Counted from the first letter of the stretch, positions 23,853-32,769 are shown. The stretch is DNA of 42,674 bases from an uncultured Bacilli bacterium (GCA_910588025.1 CAJUQG010000008.1:1-42674), one strand, 5' to 3'. Made by a program: numbers and translations. The notes: generated from the letters alone by a model not told the origin.

Positions 23853-23881
23853 TTGCGAAAAGCGTAAAAAAAAGTTATAAT
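23853..23881 (+). promoter_or_regulatory. Strong sigma-A promoter of the rimP-nusA-infB operon
   Basis: TTGCGA, exact 17-bp spacer, perfect TATAAT. The predicted transcript begins near 23888, about 60 nt before rimP. Confidence 0.8.
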
Positions 23882-23895
23882 GAGTTTACAGATTT

Positions 23896-23925
23896 AAGTG
23901 GGCAGAATATCCCACTTTTATTATT
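23896..23925 (+). promoter_or_regulatory. Leader hairpin (possible attenuator) upstream of rimP-nusA
   Basis: AAGTGGG/CCCACTT 7-bp stem (23896-23902 with 23911-23917), 8-nt loop, followed by TTATTATT. It starts about 8 nt after the predicted transcript start. The interrupted T tract suggests a weak terminator, suited to attenuation of an operon that encodes the termination factor NusA. Confidence 0.55.
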
Positions 23926-23948
23926 GGTTTTGAGGTGATTAGAAAAAA

Positions 23949-24200
23949 ATGGATAGTCGATTAGAAGTATTAAAAAATGCTTTGGAGCCGGTTTTAACAC
24001 CAGAAGAAATTGTGATTGATTCTATTGAATACGTGAAAGAAGGAACTTATTTTTTTCTTAGAATTGTGTTAGATAAAATCAATGGAATTGATTTGGATAC
24101 AATCGTAGAAGCTACTAATTTAATTAATCCTATTGTGGATGAGTTAGATTTATTTGAAGATTCTTATATTTTAGATGTACTTAGTAAGGAGAGAGAATAA
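23949..24200 (+). CDS. rimP: Short RimP (N-terminal domain only)
   Basis: Ribosome maturation factor RimP, which assists 30S assembly. The 83-aa product matches only the N-terminal alpha/beta domain (VIDSIEYVKEGTYFFLRIVLDK, GIDLDTIVEATNLINPIVDE). It breaks off at ILDVLSKERE, where full RimP (about 150 aa) reads LEVSSPGLDRPL and enters the C-terminal SH3-like domain. The stop TAA overlaps the nusA ATG by 1 nt, so no lost C-terminal part is hidden in the gap. The bases after ILDV form the nusA ribosome site (AAGGAGAG). Position ahead of nusA confirms the identity. Confidence 0.85.
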   Translation: MDSRLEVLKNALEPVLTPEEIVIDSIEYVKEGTYFFLRIVLDKINGIDLDTIVEATNLINPIVDELDLFEDSYILDVLSKERE

Positions 24201-25315
24201 TGAATGCAAAAGAATTTATGAGAGCATTAGATCATATTATTGATGAAAAAAATATTAGTAAGCAAGTTGTTATTGAAGCAATGGAACAAGCACTTTTAAC
24301 TGCTTATAAGAAAAATTTTGATTCTAAGACAAATGCGAAAGTGGTAATTAATCCAGATACGGGAGATATTAAAGTATTTTCTTATTATGTTGTTGTTCCA
24401 GAACTTGATTTTGGAAGTGAAGAAGAAGACGCAGAAGGAAATATTGTTAAAATTCCACCTGAAATTAATTTAGATGCGCAGATTACATTAGATGATGCAA
24501 GAGATATTGTCAGTGATATTGAAATTGGTGAAACGATTGAAAAAGAAGTGACTCCAAAAGATTTTGGAAGAGTAGCAGCAGGAACAGCGAAACAAGTGTT
24601 AACGCAAAAAATTCGAGAAGCGGAACGAAATAGTATTATGGCTGAATTTGAAGGAAAAACCGGAGAAATGATGGTTGGAATGCTAGCTATGGAAGATGCA
24701 CGTAATTATTATGTAGATCTTGGAAGAACGAGAGGAATACTCCCAAAAACTGAAATGATTCCAGGAGAAACTGTGGTTATGGGTTCTAGTATTAAAGTTT
24801 ATATTACTAAAGTTGAAGAAACAACCAAAGGACCTTTTATTTTATGTTCGAGAAAACATTATGGGTTTGTTAAACGTTTATTTGAAACAACAATTCCAGA
24901 GCTTGTAGATGGAACAATTGAGTTATATGCTGTAGTTCGTGAACCAGGAGTACGTAGTAAAGTAGCTGTTTTCTCAACTAATGAGAAAGTTGATGCTAAG
25001 GGTTCTTGTATTGGAGAACGTGGATCACGTATTGGAAGTATTTTAAAAGATTTAAATGGCGAAAAAATTGATTTAGTTTTATATCATGAAGATGCTAGTG
25101 AATTTATTCGTGAAGCATTATCACCAGCAAAAGGTGTTATTGTAAATATACTAGATCCAATGAAAAAAGAAGCTTTAGCTATTGTTCCAGAAGATCAATT
25201 ATCTTTAGCAATTGGTAAAAAAGGAATCAATATTAAATTAGCAAGTCGTTTGACAAAATATAAGATTGAAGTAAAAACATTGGAACAAGTGACTAAGGAA
25301 GGTAATGAAGCATAA
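24200..25315 (+). CDS. nusA: Transcription termination/antitermination factor NusA
   Basis: RNA polymerase-bound elongation factor that promotes pausing and hairpin-dependent termination. The product is 371 aa, the usual Gram-positive length without the C-terminal acidic repeats of enterobacteria. N-terminal polymerase-binding domain (FMRALDHIIDEKNISKQVVIEAMEQAL), then S1 domain (about 135-200; YYVDLGRTRGILPKTEMIPGE), then two KH domains with GSCIGERGSRI and the terminal AIGKKGINIKLASRLT. Translationally coupled to rimP by a 1-nt overlap. Confidence 0.97.
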   Translation: MNAKEFMRALDHIIDEKNISKQVVIEAMEQALLTAYKKNFDSKTNAKVVINPDTGDIKVFSYYVVVPELDFGSEEEDAEGNIVKIPPEINLDAQITLDDARDIVSDIEIGETIEKEVTPKDFGRVAAGTAKQVLTQKIREAERNSIMAEFEGKTGEMMVGMLAMEDARNYYVDLGRTRGILPKTEMIPGETVVMGSSIKVYITKVEETTKGPFILCSRKHYGFVKRLFETTIPELVDGTIELYAVVREPGVRSKVAVFSTNEKVDAKGSCIGERGSRIGSILKDLNGEKIDLVLYHEDASEFIREALSPAKGVIVNILDPMKKEALAIVPEDQLSLAIGKKGINIKLASRLTKYKIEVKTLEQVTKEGNEA

Positions 25316-25324
25316 GGAGGACTT

Positions 25325-25585
25325 ATGAAAGTAAAAAAAATACCAATGCGTACTTGTGTGATTACAAGAGAAAAGTGTGAAAAGAAAGATTTAGTACGTG
25401 TGGTAAGAACCCCAGAGGGTAGTGTCATTGTAGATGTAACTGGAAAGCAAAATGGAAAAGGAGCTTATTTGAAATTATCTTTGGAAGTGATTGAAAAAGC
25501 TATGAAAAATAAAGCTTTGGACCGGGCTTTGGAAGTAGAAGTACCCTTGGAAATTTATGAAGAGTTAAAAAGTTTATTAAAATAA
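25325..25585 (+). CDS. rnpM: RNase P modulator RnpM (YlxR, DUF448)
   Basis: An 86-aa YlxR-family RNA-binding protein, recently shown to modulate RNase P in Bacillus. Motifs: PMRTCVITREKCEKKDLVRVVR and the GKGAYLK signature, with the family's basic surface. It starts 9 nt after nusA with an AAGGAGG site. The L7Ae-like ylxQ that normally follows is absent; infB comes next. Confidence 0.93.
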   Translation: MKVKKIPMRTCVITREKCEKKDLVRVVRTPEGSVIVDVTGKQNGKGAYLKLSLEVIEKAMKNKALDRALEVEVPLEIYEELKSLLK

Positions 25586-25606
25586 AAAAAGAAAGCGAGT
25601 GAGAGT

Positions 25607-27718
25607 ATGAACGTTCGAGAATATGCCGAAAGTGTCAATTTATCTGTAGCAGAAATATTAAAAAAGTGTGAAAGTTTAGGAATTGATGTTAGTGGATCTG
25701 ATTCTTATCTATCCGATGATGACGTTATCAATTTGGATTTTGCTATTAATTTAATTAGTACAGATGAAGATACTACGATTGAAGAGGAAGAAGATATTGC
25801 AGAAGTAGTGGAAGATATTATGGAAGCAAGCAATTTGCAACATATTAATGACCATACGAAAAAACAAAAATTAAAAAAGAGAAGTGAACTTCAAAGTAGT
25901 AAGGAAGAATACTTTAATAAGCGTAAAGCAATGTATAAGCATAAAGAAAAATTGCAACGAAATATGAAAGATGAAAATGTTGTCGTTTATCAAAATGATA
26001 TGACAGTTTCTAGTTTAGCTGAAGCTTTAGAAGTTAGTGGAACAGATATCATTAAAAAATTAATGGGTTTAGGTTTAATGGTTACTTTAAATCAAGCAAT
26101 TGATTTTGAAAATGCTGAGATTGTAGCCATGGATTATGGAAAAACTTTAAAAAGAGAAGAAACACAAAATGTTGCTAATTTTGAAGAGTATGAAATCAAT
26201 GATTCAGAAGAAGATTTAGTGTTACGTCCAGCGGTTGTAACAATTATGGGTCATGTTGACCATGGTAAAACTACTCTTTTGGATTACATTCGAAATAGTA
26301 AAGTTGTTGATAGTGAGTTTGGGGGAATTACACAACATATTGGTGCTTATCAAGTAGAACATAATAATACAAAGATTACATTTATAGATACTCCAGGGCA
26401 TGCTGCTTTTACAGAAATGCGCGCACGAGGAGCAAGTGTTACAGATATTGTTATTATTATTGTTGCAGCGGATGATGGAGTAATGCCACAGACGAAAGAA
26501 GCAATTGATCATGCGAAAAGTGCTGGAGTTCCAATTATTGTAGCAGTAAATAAAATTGATAAACCAGAAGCTAATATAGAGAGAATCATGCAAGGAATGA
26601 GTGAAAATGGGATTACACCTGAAGCTTGGGGTGGAGAGTATCCATTTGTACCAATTAGTGCAGTGACTGGTGAAGGTATTGATTTATTACTTGAAACAAT
26701 TAGTACAATTAGTGAAGTAAATAATTACCGTGCTAATCCAAATCGATATGCAGTTGGGACTGTTATTGAAAGTAAATTAGATAAGAATATTGGGGGCGTA
26801 GCTTCTTTATTAATTCAAAATGGAACCTTACGTTTAGGGGACCCAATTGTTGTTGGAACATTCTTTGGTAAAGTTCGTACTATGAAAAATGATCTTGGAG
26901 TTTCGATTGTTGAAGCTGGACCATCTACCCCAGTAGAGATTACAGGAATTAGTGATAATCCAAGTGCTGGAGATAAATTCATGGCTTTTGAAACAGAAAG
27001 TGAAGCTAAGAAAATAGCTGAAAAACGTGAGAGTGCCAAAAAAATGAATTCTGGTAAGAAAGAAGTTGTTTCTTTGGATGATTTGTTTGCCCAAATTAAT
27101 GCTGGTCAAAAAGAAATTAATGTTGTGTTAAAAGCCGATGTTAGAGGTAGTGAAGAAGCGGTAAGAAATGCTTTAGAAAAAATAGATGTTGAAGGGGTAC
27201 GTGTTAAAGTCATTCGTTCTGGTATTGGAACAATTACAGAAAGTGATGTTGTCTTAGCAAATGCTTCAAATGCAATTGTGATTGGATTTAATGTAAGTCC
27301 ATCGGCAATTACAAAAGAAGTTGCCAAAGAATATAGTGTAGATATTCGTCTTTATACGATTATTTATAAAGCTGTTGAGGAAATGGAACTGGCGATGAAA
27401 GGTATGTTAGATCCTGAGTTTGAAGAAAAAGTTTTAGGTTCTGCAGAAATTCGTAGAATATTTACCTTTAGTAAAGTTGGAAAAATTGCTGGATGTTATG
27501 TTACCGATGGTGTTATGAAAAATGGTGCTAGTGTACGTGTAATTCGTGATGGTATTATTATTCATGATGGTAAAATTGCTAGTGTTCAAAGAGAAAAAGA
27601 TACTGTAAAAGAAGTGAAAAAAGGATTTGAATGTGGAGTAACTTTAGAAAGTTATAGTGATATTCGTGAACGCGATACTTTAGAAGCTTATGAAATGGTT
27701 GAGGTGAAACGCGTTTGA
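25607..27718 (+). CDS. infB: Translation initiation factor IF-2
   Basis: GTPase that delivers fMet-tRNA to the 30S subunit and promotes subunit joining. The product is 703 aa, toward the short end for IF-2. Small IF2_N domains occur at the start (VREYAESVNLSVAEILKKC) and around residue 130 (VSSLAEALEVSGTDIIKKLM), separated by a short charged linker. G domain: GHVDHGKTT at 215, DTPGHAAF at 261, then NKIDKP. EF-Tu-like domain II and the C-terminal IF-2C domains that bind fMet-tRNA follow. The TGA stop overlaps the TTG start of rbfA. Confidence 0.98.
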   Translation: MNVREYAESVNLSVAEILKKCESLGIDVSGSDSYLSDDDVINLDFAINLISTDEDTTIEEEEDIAEVVEDIMEASNLQHINDHTKKQKLKKRSELQSSKEEYFNKRKAMYKHKEKLQRNMKDENVVVYQNDMTVSSLAEALEVSGTDIIKKLMGLGLMVTLNQAIDFENAEIVAMDYGKTLKREETQNVANFEEYEINDSEEDLVLRPAVVTIMGHVDHGKTTLLDYIRNSKVVDSEFGGITQHIGAYQVEHNNTKITFIDTPGHAAFTEMRARGASVTDIVIIIVAADDGVMPQTKEAIDHAKSAGVPIIVAVNKIDKPEANIERIMQGMSENGITPEAWGGEYPFVPISAVTGEGIDLLLETISTISEVNNYRANPNRYAVGTVIESKLDKNIGGVASLLIQNGTLRLGDPIVVGTFFGKVRTMKNDLGVSIVEAGPSTPVEITGISDNPSAGDKFMAFETESEAKKIAEKRESAKKMNSGKKEVVSLDDLFAQINAGQKEINVVLKADVRGSEEAVRNALEKIDVEGVRVKVIRSGIGTITESDVVLANASNAIVIGFNVSPSAITKEVAKEYSVDIRLYTIIYKAVEEMELAMKGMLDPEFEEKVLGSAEIRRIFTFSKVGKIAGCYVTDGVMKNGASVRVIRDGIIIHDGKIASVQREKDTVKEVKKGFECGVTLESYSDIRERDTLEAYEMVEVKRV

Positions 27719-28065
27719 ATCAAATCAAATTAAAGAGAATTGAATCAGAATTAAATAAGACGGTTGCAGATATTTTATTTCAAGAATCAACAGATGATTT
27801 TATGAAAGGTGTTACGATTACGGGAAGTGAAGTTTCAGCCGATTTATCTTTTGCTAAAGTTTATTTTACGCATTTTAAAGATATGAATCATAAGGATGCA
27901 GAAAAAGAAATGAATGAAGCAAGTGATTTTATTCGAAAGTTTGTTGCGTCAAAAATGGATTTAAGACAAACACCAAAACTTAAATTTGTTTATGATGAAT
28001 CTATTGAGTATGGAAGTAAAATTGAGCGTATTTTATCAGAAATTCATGAAGAAGATAAGCATTAA
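27715..28065 (+). CDS. rbfA: Ribosome-binding factor A
   Basis: A 116-aa KH-fold factor for maturation of the 5' end of 16S rRNA in the 30S subunit. Family pattern: RIESELNKTVADIL, VTITGSEVSADLSFAKVYFTH, LRQTPKLKFVYDESIEYGSKIERIL. The start is a TTG overlapping the infB stop (4 nt); no ATG is available near the required N-terminus and GAGGTGA lies 8 nt upstream. Confidence 0.95.
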   Translation: MNQIKLKRIESELNKTVADILFQESTDDFMKGVTITGSEVSADLSFAKVYFTHFKDMNHKDAEKEMNEASDFIRKFVASKMDLRQTPKLKFVYDESIEYGSKIERILSEIHEEDKH

Positions 28066-28089
28066 AAACGTTTTATAAACGTTTTTTTT
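28065..28089 (+). terminator. Terminator of the rimP-rbfA operon
   Basis: AAAACGTTT/AAACGTTTT 9-bp stem with a 3-base loop, followed by further T. It separates rbfA from the inserted HipA-like module. Confidence 0.8.
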
Positions 28090-28116
28090 GTCAAGTATTT
28101 GCAAAATTAGTACAAT
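28088..28116 (+). promoter_or_regulatory. Sigma-A-type promoter for the HipA-like module
   Basis: TTGTCA, 17-bp spacer, TACAAT, directly downstream of the rbfA terminator. A second possible start is an extended -10 (TGTTATACT) at 28129-28137. Confidence 0.55.
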
Positions 28117-28155
28117 TATAAGAACTAATGTTATACTGATTTTAGTTGGTGATTT

Positions 28156-29018
28156 ATGATGAAATACGAAATTAAAAGTCTAAATAAAGACTTCTCCTTT
28201 TTAAAATCACAACCAGTTTTGAAAGGAAGTCGAGTGAAACGATTAGCATTTGATGGTAAGAAATATGCTATTTTTAAATATGATCATCCTGATTATAATG
28301 TAAGTGAAATTAGTTCTGAAAAAATGAGTTATGAGATAGCAAAAGTAATTGGCTTTGATTGTGCACGCATTGAACTTGCTAAAGATGAAAATGATAAAAT
28401 AGGTGTTTTAAATTATCTATTTACAAACAAGGATTGTGAACATAGTGATATTATTACTATCTCAATGATAATATTCTTAATCGAAAAGAGTTTTATACAT
28501 TATCAAATATTAAAAAAGTTTTAGATGGTTTAAATCCTATGTTATTTTCTGGTTTTATTGGTATTATGATATTTGATGCTTTGGTAGGTGAAACAGATCG
28601 CCATGAAGAAAATTGGGGAATTTTAAAATATCAAGATTATTATCAAATTTCTCCTTTATATGATAATGGATGAAATTTATTGCGAGAGTTTAAAGATGAA
28701 TCTTTTGCTGAAAAAAAGATTATTAATTTTGAAAATTATATTATGAAAAGTTCGACTTGTATTTATAAGGAAAATGGTCACGGAAAATATAAACATTTTG
28801 AATTGATTGAAATATTAAATCAAGAATACTTTGAAATAGTTCAACAATATTTATTAAAAGTTAAATGTTTAACAAATCAAAAAATTAAGAACATCGTTTT
28901 TTCGATTCCTAATAATTTATTGACGATGAAACATAAGGAATATATAATAATGTATTTAATTCGGCGACGCGACATATTGTTAAAAATGTTAGAAGTGAGT
29001 GATGAAAATGAAGAATGA
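28156..29018 (+). pseudogene. HipA-like serine/threonine kinase, frameshifted and interrupted
   Basis: Three frame segments make one HipA-C-type kinase of about 285 residues. The first gives SEKMSYEIAKVIGFDCARIEL and the ATP-lobe. The frame then shifts somewhere in 28440-28465; the second segment gives the catalytic loop LVGETDRHEENWGIL and the metal-binding SPLYDNG. A TGA at 28671-28673 follows at once (relatives have Cys or Ser there); the third gives LREFKDESF to LIRRRDILLKML. Both lesions would abolish kinase activity. The gene lacks its own HipA N-terminal subdomain, which seems to be supplied by the next gene. No HipB antitoxin gene is visible. A sequencing error could explain one lesion but hardly both. 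Confidence 0.8.
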
Positions 29019-29691
29019 AATGTGGTTAATTTGGAAAGATGTCCAAAAGAGGAGATATAAAGTAGGAATTTTAAGTTATCAAGAAAGTAAATATATTTTT
29101 CGGTATGTCAATCCAGAGCTAGATGATGCTAAAAAAGTAGGTTTTGATTTTTTTCCAGGGTTTGAAGATTTATCTAAAGTTTATGAAAGTAGTGAAATGT
29201 TTTCTAGTATTGAAAATCGACTTCCTAATGTGAATCGTCCAGATTACTTAGATATTTTAAATGTTTATAATTTAAATCAAAATTCAACCAAGTGGGATAT
29301 TTTAGTGTCTACAAAAGGAAGGTTAATTACTGATAATTATGAATTTGTGAAACCTTTTGATTATTCTGAGGTTGAATTTGATGTAGCTGGAACAAATTAT
29401 GCTAAAGATATTAATGAGTGTAAAGATTTATTACATATTAATGGCAAAGTTTTTTTAGAATGTGAAAATGATAATACTATGGATTCTTATGCGATTAAAG
29501 TGATGCTTTATCATAATAATAAACAATATCACTTGGGATATGTTCCACGTTATTATTCTAAGGAACTTGCGGGAATTTTAAATCAATCGATTTCTTATTC
29601 TGCTTTAATTCAAAATTTGAATTTTGAAAGTAATTTTAGAGATGAAGATATTACAGTAAATGTAAAGTTGATTTTTGATCGTTCCTATTAG
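29002..29691 (+). CDS. HIRAN-domain protein with HipA-N-like region
   Basis: A 229-aa protein. The first about 120 residues resemble the N-terminal coupling subdomain of HipA: YKVGILSYQESKYIFRYV, then ENRLPNVNRPDYLDIL and LVSTKGRLITDNYEF, parallel to FENLLP...R and the LLAAIGGD region. About residues 140-215 form a HIRAN domain (HINGKVFLECENDNTMDSYAIKV, LGYVPRYYSKELAGIL), a fold that binds DNA ends in other contexts. With the kinase upstream this looks like a split HipA module in which the N-part is fused to HIRAN. It is intact while the kinase is broken. The start may be ATG 29002 or 29008; both overlap the kinase gene. Confidence 0.7.
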   Translation: MKMKNEMWLIWKDVQKRRYKVGILSYQESKYIFRYVNPELDDAKKVGFDFFPGFEDLSKVYESSEMFSSIENRLPNVNRPDYLDILNVYNLNQNSTKWDILVSTKGRLITDNYEFVKPFDYSEVEFDVAGTNYAKDINECKDLLHINGKVFLECENDNTMDSYAIKVMLYHNNKQYHLGYVPRYYSKELAGILNQSISYSALIQNLNFESNFRDEDITVNVKLIFDRSY

Positions 29692-29699
29692 GAGGTTTT

Positions 29700-30545
29700 A
29701 TGCACGGAATTTTAGTAGTTGATAAACCAAAAGGTTATACAAGTAGAGATGTTGTTAATATAGTTTCTAAAAAGTTACATACAAAAAAAGTGGGACATAC
29801 AGGAACGTTAGATCCACTAGCAACTGGAGTTTTGGTCTTATGTGTGGGTGATTATACGAAATTGGTATCTCACTTGACGAATCATGAAAAAGAATATATT
29901 GCTACTATTCGTTTTGGGATAGAAACGGATACATTAGATATTACAGGTCAAGTGTTAAAAGAATCTGATGTAATTCCTAGTCGTGAAAAGTTAGAAGCAG
30001 TTTTAGAAAGTTTTTTAGGGTGTCAACCACAAGAAGTTCCTATCTATTCTGCTAAGAAAATAAAAGGAAAGAAATTATATGAATATGCAAGAAATCAAGA
30101 AGAAGTAACTTTACCAATTCAAAATATTGAAGTGAAAGAATTAGAGCTGCTTTCATTTCAGGGTAAGGAAGCTGTGATTCGAGCAGTTGTATCAAAAGGA
30201 ACTTATATTCGAAGTTTAATAAGAGATATTGGGTATAGATTAGAAACTTATGGTGTTATGTGTGAACTTAGAAGAACGAAATTAGGAAGTTTTTCTATTC
30301 AAAATGCTCATCGGCTTGAGAAAATAGAAGATGACATAATTCTTCAGGATTTTACGTCGTGTTTGGTGTATGATAAAAAAGAAATAACAGAGGAAGAGCT
30401 AAAGATTGTGAAATATCGAAATGAACTTAATCTTTCATCTTGTGCTGAATATGTTTTGTTAACTTATCAAAATCAAAATGTATTTTTGTATGTAAAGAAT
30501 AAAGAGCGATATAAGCCATTTCTTATCATTGACAAATCTCTTTAA
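29700..30545 (+). CDS. truB: tRNA pseudouridine(55) synthase TruB
   Basis: Makes the universal pseudouridine 55 in the T loop of tRNA. A 281-aa protein starting GILVVDKPKGYTSRDVV; VGHTGTLDPLATGVL contains catalytic Asp38; KEYIATIRFGIETDTLDITG and RAVVSKGTYIRSLIRDIG are the other family motifs. The last about 60 residues are a divergent C-terminal domain. AGGAGG lies 7 nt upstream. In Bacillus truB directly follows rbfA and precedes ribF/ribC; here the HipA-like pair is in between and ribF is absent. Confidence 0.97.
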   Translation: MHGILVVDKPKGYTSRDVVNIVSKKLHTKKVGHTGTLDPLATGVLVLCVGDYTKLVSHLTNHEKEYIATIRFGIETDTLDITGQVLKESDVIPSREKLEAVLESFLGCQPQEVPIYSAKKIKGKKLYEYARNQEEVTLPIQNIEVKELELLSFQGKEAVIRAVVSKGTYIRSLIRDIGYRLETYGVMCELRRTKLGSFSIQNAHRLEKIEDDIILQDFTSCLVYDKKEITEEELKIVKYRNELNLSSCAEYVLLTYQNQNVFLYVKNKERYKPFLIIDKSL

Positions 30546-30557
30546 AATTTATAGAAT
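30529..30557 (+). promoter_or_regulatory. Sigma-A promoter within the end of truB
   Basis: Perfect TTGACA, 17-bp spacer, TAGAAT. The -35 and part of the spacer lie in the last codons of truB. Confidence 0.75.
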
Positions 30558-30582
30558 AAGTACTTATTTGTGGGGTGAAAAT

Positions 30583-31017
30583 ATGAATACAACACTTTCT
30601 TTATTCTATGGTATTGGAAGTCAAGCAAAAACCCGTGAGTATTTACTATCTAGTGAACATTGTTTAAAACCTTTGCAGAAGCAAAAAAATTTATCTTTTC
30701 CTTTAATTACTTCGATTACAGTACGAGCTCTTTCTAAAGATTTGCAAAGAAAAAGTAAATTGTTTTCTATTTATGTAGGAAAAGAGTTAAGATTACATGC
30801 TTACAATGATTATTATATTGAAAAATATGGACTGGATGAGGAAGAATTAATACGATTACGAAATGAAGGATATGAACGCGTTTGTTTACTTAATTATAAG
30901 AAATATGATGTTGTGATAGTTCCTCTTTGTAAAGAAGATAAAGTAGTTCCAGATTATTTTGCTTTAAAACGAGATTTGACAAAATTAAAACAATTGCAAA
31001 TGATTACTTCAAACTAG
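30583..31017 (+). CDS. Orphan protein in the ribF position
   Basis: A 144-aa soluble basic protein (MNTTLSLFYGIGSQAKTREY at the start). Segments such as FSIYVGKELRLHAYNDYYIEKYGLDE and KKYDVVIVPLCKEDKVVPDYF suggest an alpha/beta fold, but I do not recognise a family. It has a consensus promoter, a GGGGTGA ribosome site and a private terminator, so it is a stand-alone unit. It occupies the place where ribF usually follows truB but shows none of the ribF motifs. Confidence 0.65.
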   Translation: MNTTLSLFYGIGSQAKTREYLLSSEHCLKPLQKQKNLSFPLITSITVRALSKDLQRKSKLFSIYVGKELRLHAYNDYYIEKYGLDEEELIRLRNEGYERVCLLNYKKYDVVIVPLCKEDKVVPDYFALKRDLTKLKQLQMITSN

Positions 31018-31033
31018 AAAATTCTAGTTTTTT
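31011..31033 (+). terminator. Rho-independent terminator
   Basis: AAACTAGAA/TTCTAGTTT 9-bp stem overlapping the stop codon, followed by T3. Confidence 0.7.
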
Positions 31034-31066
31034 CTTTTATAATAATGTAAAGGTTTGGGTGTTGTT

Positions 31067-32769
31067 GTGAGATTTTTTTTAAAATATAAATTGTTTTTGG
31101 GGGGAATTTTGCTTATCCTGCTAAGTAGTATTAGTGGTTATTTTGTTTATCAAAATTATTTAGAGCGTTTAGCAAAAGAAAAGATAATAGAAATTAAAAG
31201 TCATTATGGGGATTGGGTTAAGGTTTTTTCACAATCTAAACTTTATGAAAAACAGGAGAATGGTTTTGCAGAAATTGGAGAAGTTCACGAAGATGTAGTT
31301 TTAGCTCTTGCGCCAATGGATATTCAAAGTGAGTTTGATACAAAGTTTTTAATTCAAGATACTAATTATTATGTGGATTATGCACAAGTAGAAGTGGTCG
31401 AGCAAGATTTTGAAGGAGAGCAAAATGGTCATTATTTAGCTTTGGAAAAAGATTTAGTAACGCGTGAAAAAACGAATTTGTATCAAGATAATATGTTGAA
31501 AATAGAACTTTATGATTCAGCGACTTTTCCAATTCTTTATGGAACAGAATCTTTTTATCGTATTATGTATATGGGAAATTTTTTTGATATAAAAAAAGAA
31601 GAAGTGGAAGTCAAAGCGAGTAATTTAGATAGTTCTATCAAAGATGCTACTTATATTTCAACGGTTCAATTTGCAAAATATGATGAAAATTGTTCTTCTA
31701 ATACTTGTATTAGTAAAGCGAAAGTAACAGAACTGTTAAAAGAATGGCAAGAAAAAGAGATTTATTCTATTACAGAAGCTGAGTACTTGGCTTGGTTAAA
31801 TGGAGATTTAAGATTAAAACCTGGAGCTATGTTAATTACCTTTGATACCGAAAATGAATTTTTACAAAGTATGTTACATGAGCAAGGGTTTGATGTAGTA
31901 AACGCTACACAATTAACTTTTGTCAATAATGATAGTACGACAAGAAAAGATACAAAAAAAGAAAGTGTTAATCGGTATGTGCTTCATCATAATTTTACGA
32001 AGGAACAGAATCAAAAAATGCTGGCTGGAGAAACAATTTTAAGCCAAAAGTTAATACGACTAGTACACGTGGACTTCCTAGTATGGATGCTAAAGCGACA
32101 AGTATTGCGGTTCTTAATTATCATTTCTTTTATGATTCTAGTATTGGTGAAGTATGTCGAGAAGGAAATTGTTTGGAAGTGAAAAAGTTTCGAGAACAAC
32201 TAGATTATTTAAAAGAAAATCATTATAAAACCTTAACGATGGAAGAGTATCGGGCTTGGATGTATCATGAAATAGAGTTACCTGCTCGTAGTGTCTTATT
32301 AACCATTGATGATGGTGCAATGGGAACCGGGAAACATAATGGAAATAAATTAATTCCTATTTTGGAAGAATATCAGATGCATGCAACGTTATTTTTAATT
32401 ACTGGTTGGTGGGATATTAATAATTATCGTTCTCCTTATTTGGATATTGAAAGTCATACTTATGATATGCATACGGAAGGATTATGCAAAAATCAGACGA
32501 GAGGAGCAAAAATGCTTTGTTCTACGAAAGAACAGGTTTTGGATGATTTACGAAAATCTTTGTCTGTAACAGGATCAAATAAAGCGTTTTGTTTTCCTTT
32601 TTATGCTTATAATGATATGGCGATTCAAAGTTTAAAGGAAGTAGGATTTCAATTAGGTTTTGTTGGAGGATATGCTAAGTCGAATCGAAATCAAGATAAA
32701 TATAAGATTACGCGTTATCCAATTCATAGTAATACGAGTTTAAATCAATTTATGAATATGATTCATTAA
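31067..32769 (+). pseudogene. Polysaccharide deacetylase (NodB/CE4-like), frameshifted
   Basis: One protein of about 567 residues is split by a frameshift near 32036-32041, in a run of four T; adding one T restores a continuous frame (ETIFKPKVNTTS). The N-terminal part has a membrane helix (about 5-27), an SH3-like segment (HYGDWVKVFSQSKLYEKQE) and a large extracellular region. The C-terminal part, from PSMDAKATSIAVLNYHFF, is the CE4 deacetylase: LLTIDDG replaces the usual TFDDG, and HTYDMH is the HxxxH metal site. In Bacillus ylxY, another polysaccharide deacetylase, sits near pnp. The lesion could be a real mutation, phase-variable slippage or a sequencing error. Start GTG 31067 is chosen for its GGGTG site. 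Confidence 0.75.

Noticed and set aside
26222..27327. Minus-strand open frames within infB
   Set aside because: They are antisense shadows of a highly conserved gene, with low-complexity Asn/Ile/Ser composition and no ribosome sites.
28671..28673. Alternative genetic code with UGA as Trp (as in Mycoplasma)
   Set aside because: UGA ends spmA, infB, pnp and dut at correct positions and UGG is used for Trp throughout. The UGA here sits in a gene that also has a frameshift.
30583..31017. Divergent ribF (riboflavin kinase/FAD synthase) after truB
   Set aside because: At 144 aa, with no nucleotidyltransferase GxFDGxHxGH motif or kinase motif, the protein is not RibF.
32030..32045. Programmed -1 frameshift in the polysaccharide deacetylase gene
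   Set aside because: The site ACA ATT TTA AGC is not an X XXY YYZ heptamer and no stimulatory structure is obvious; a base loss is simpler.
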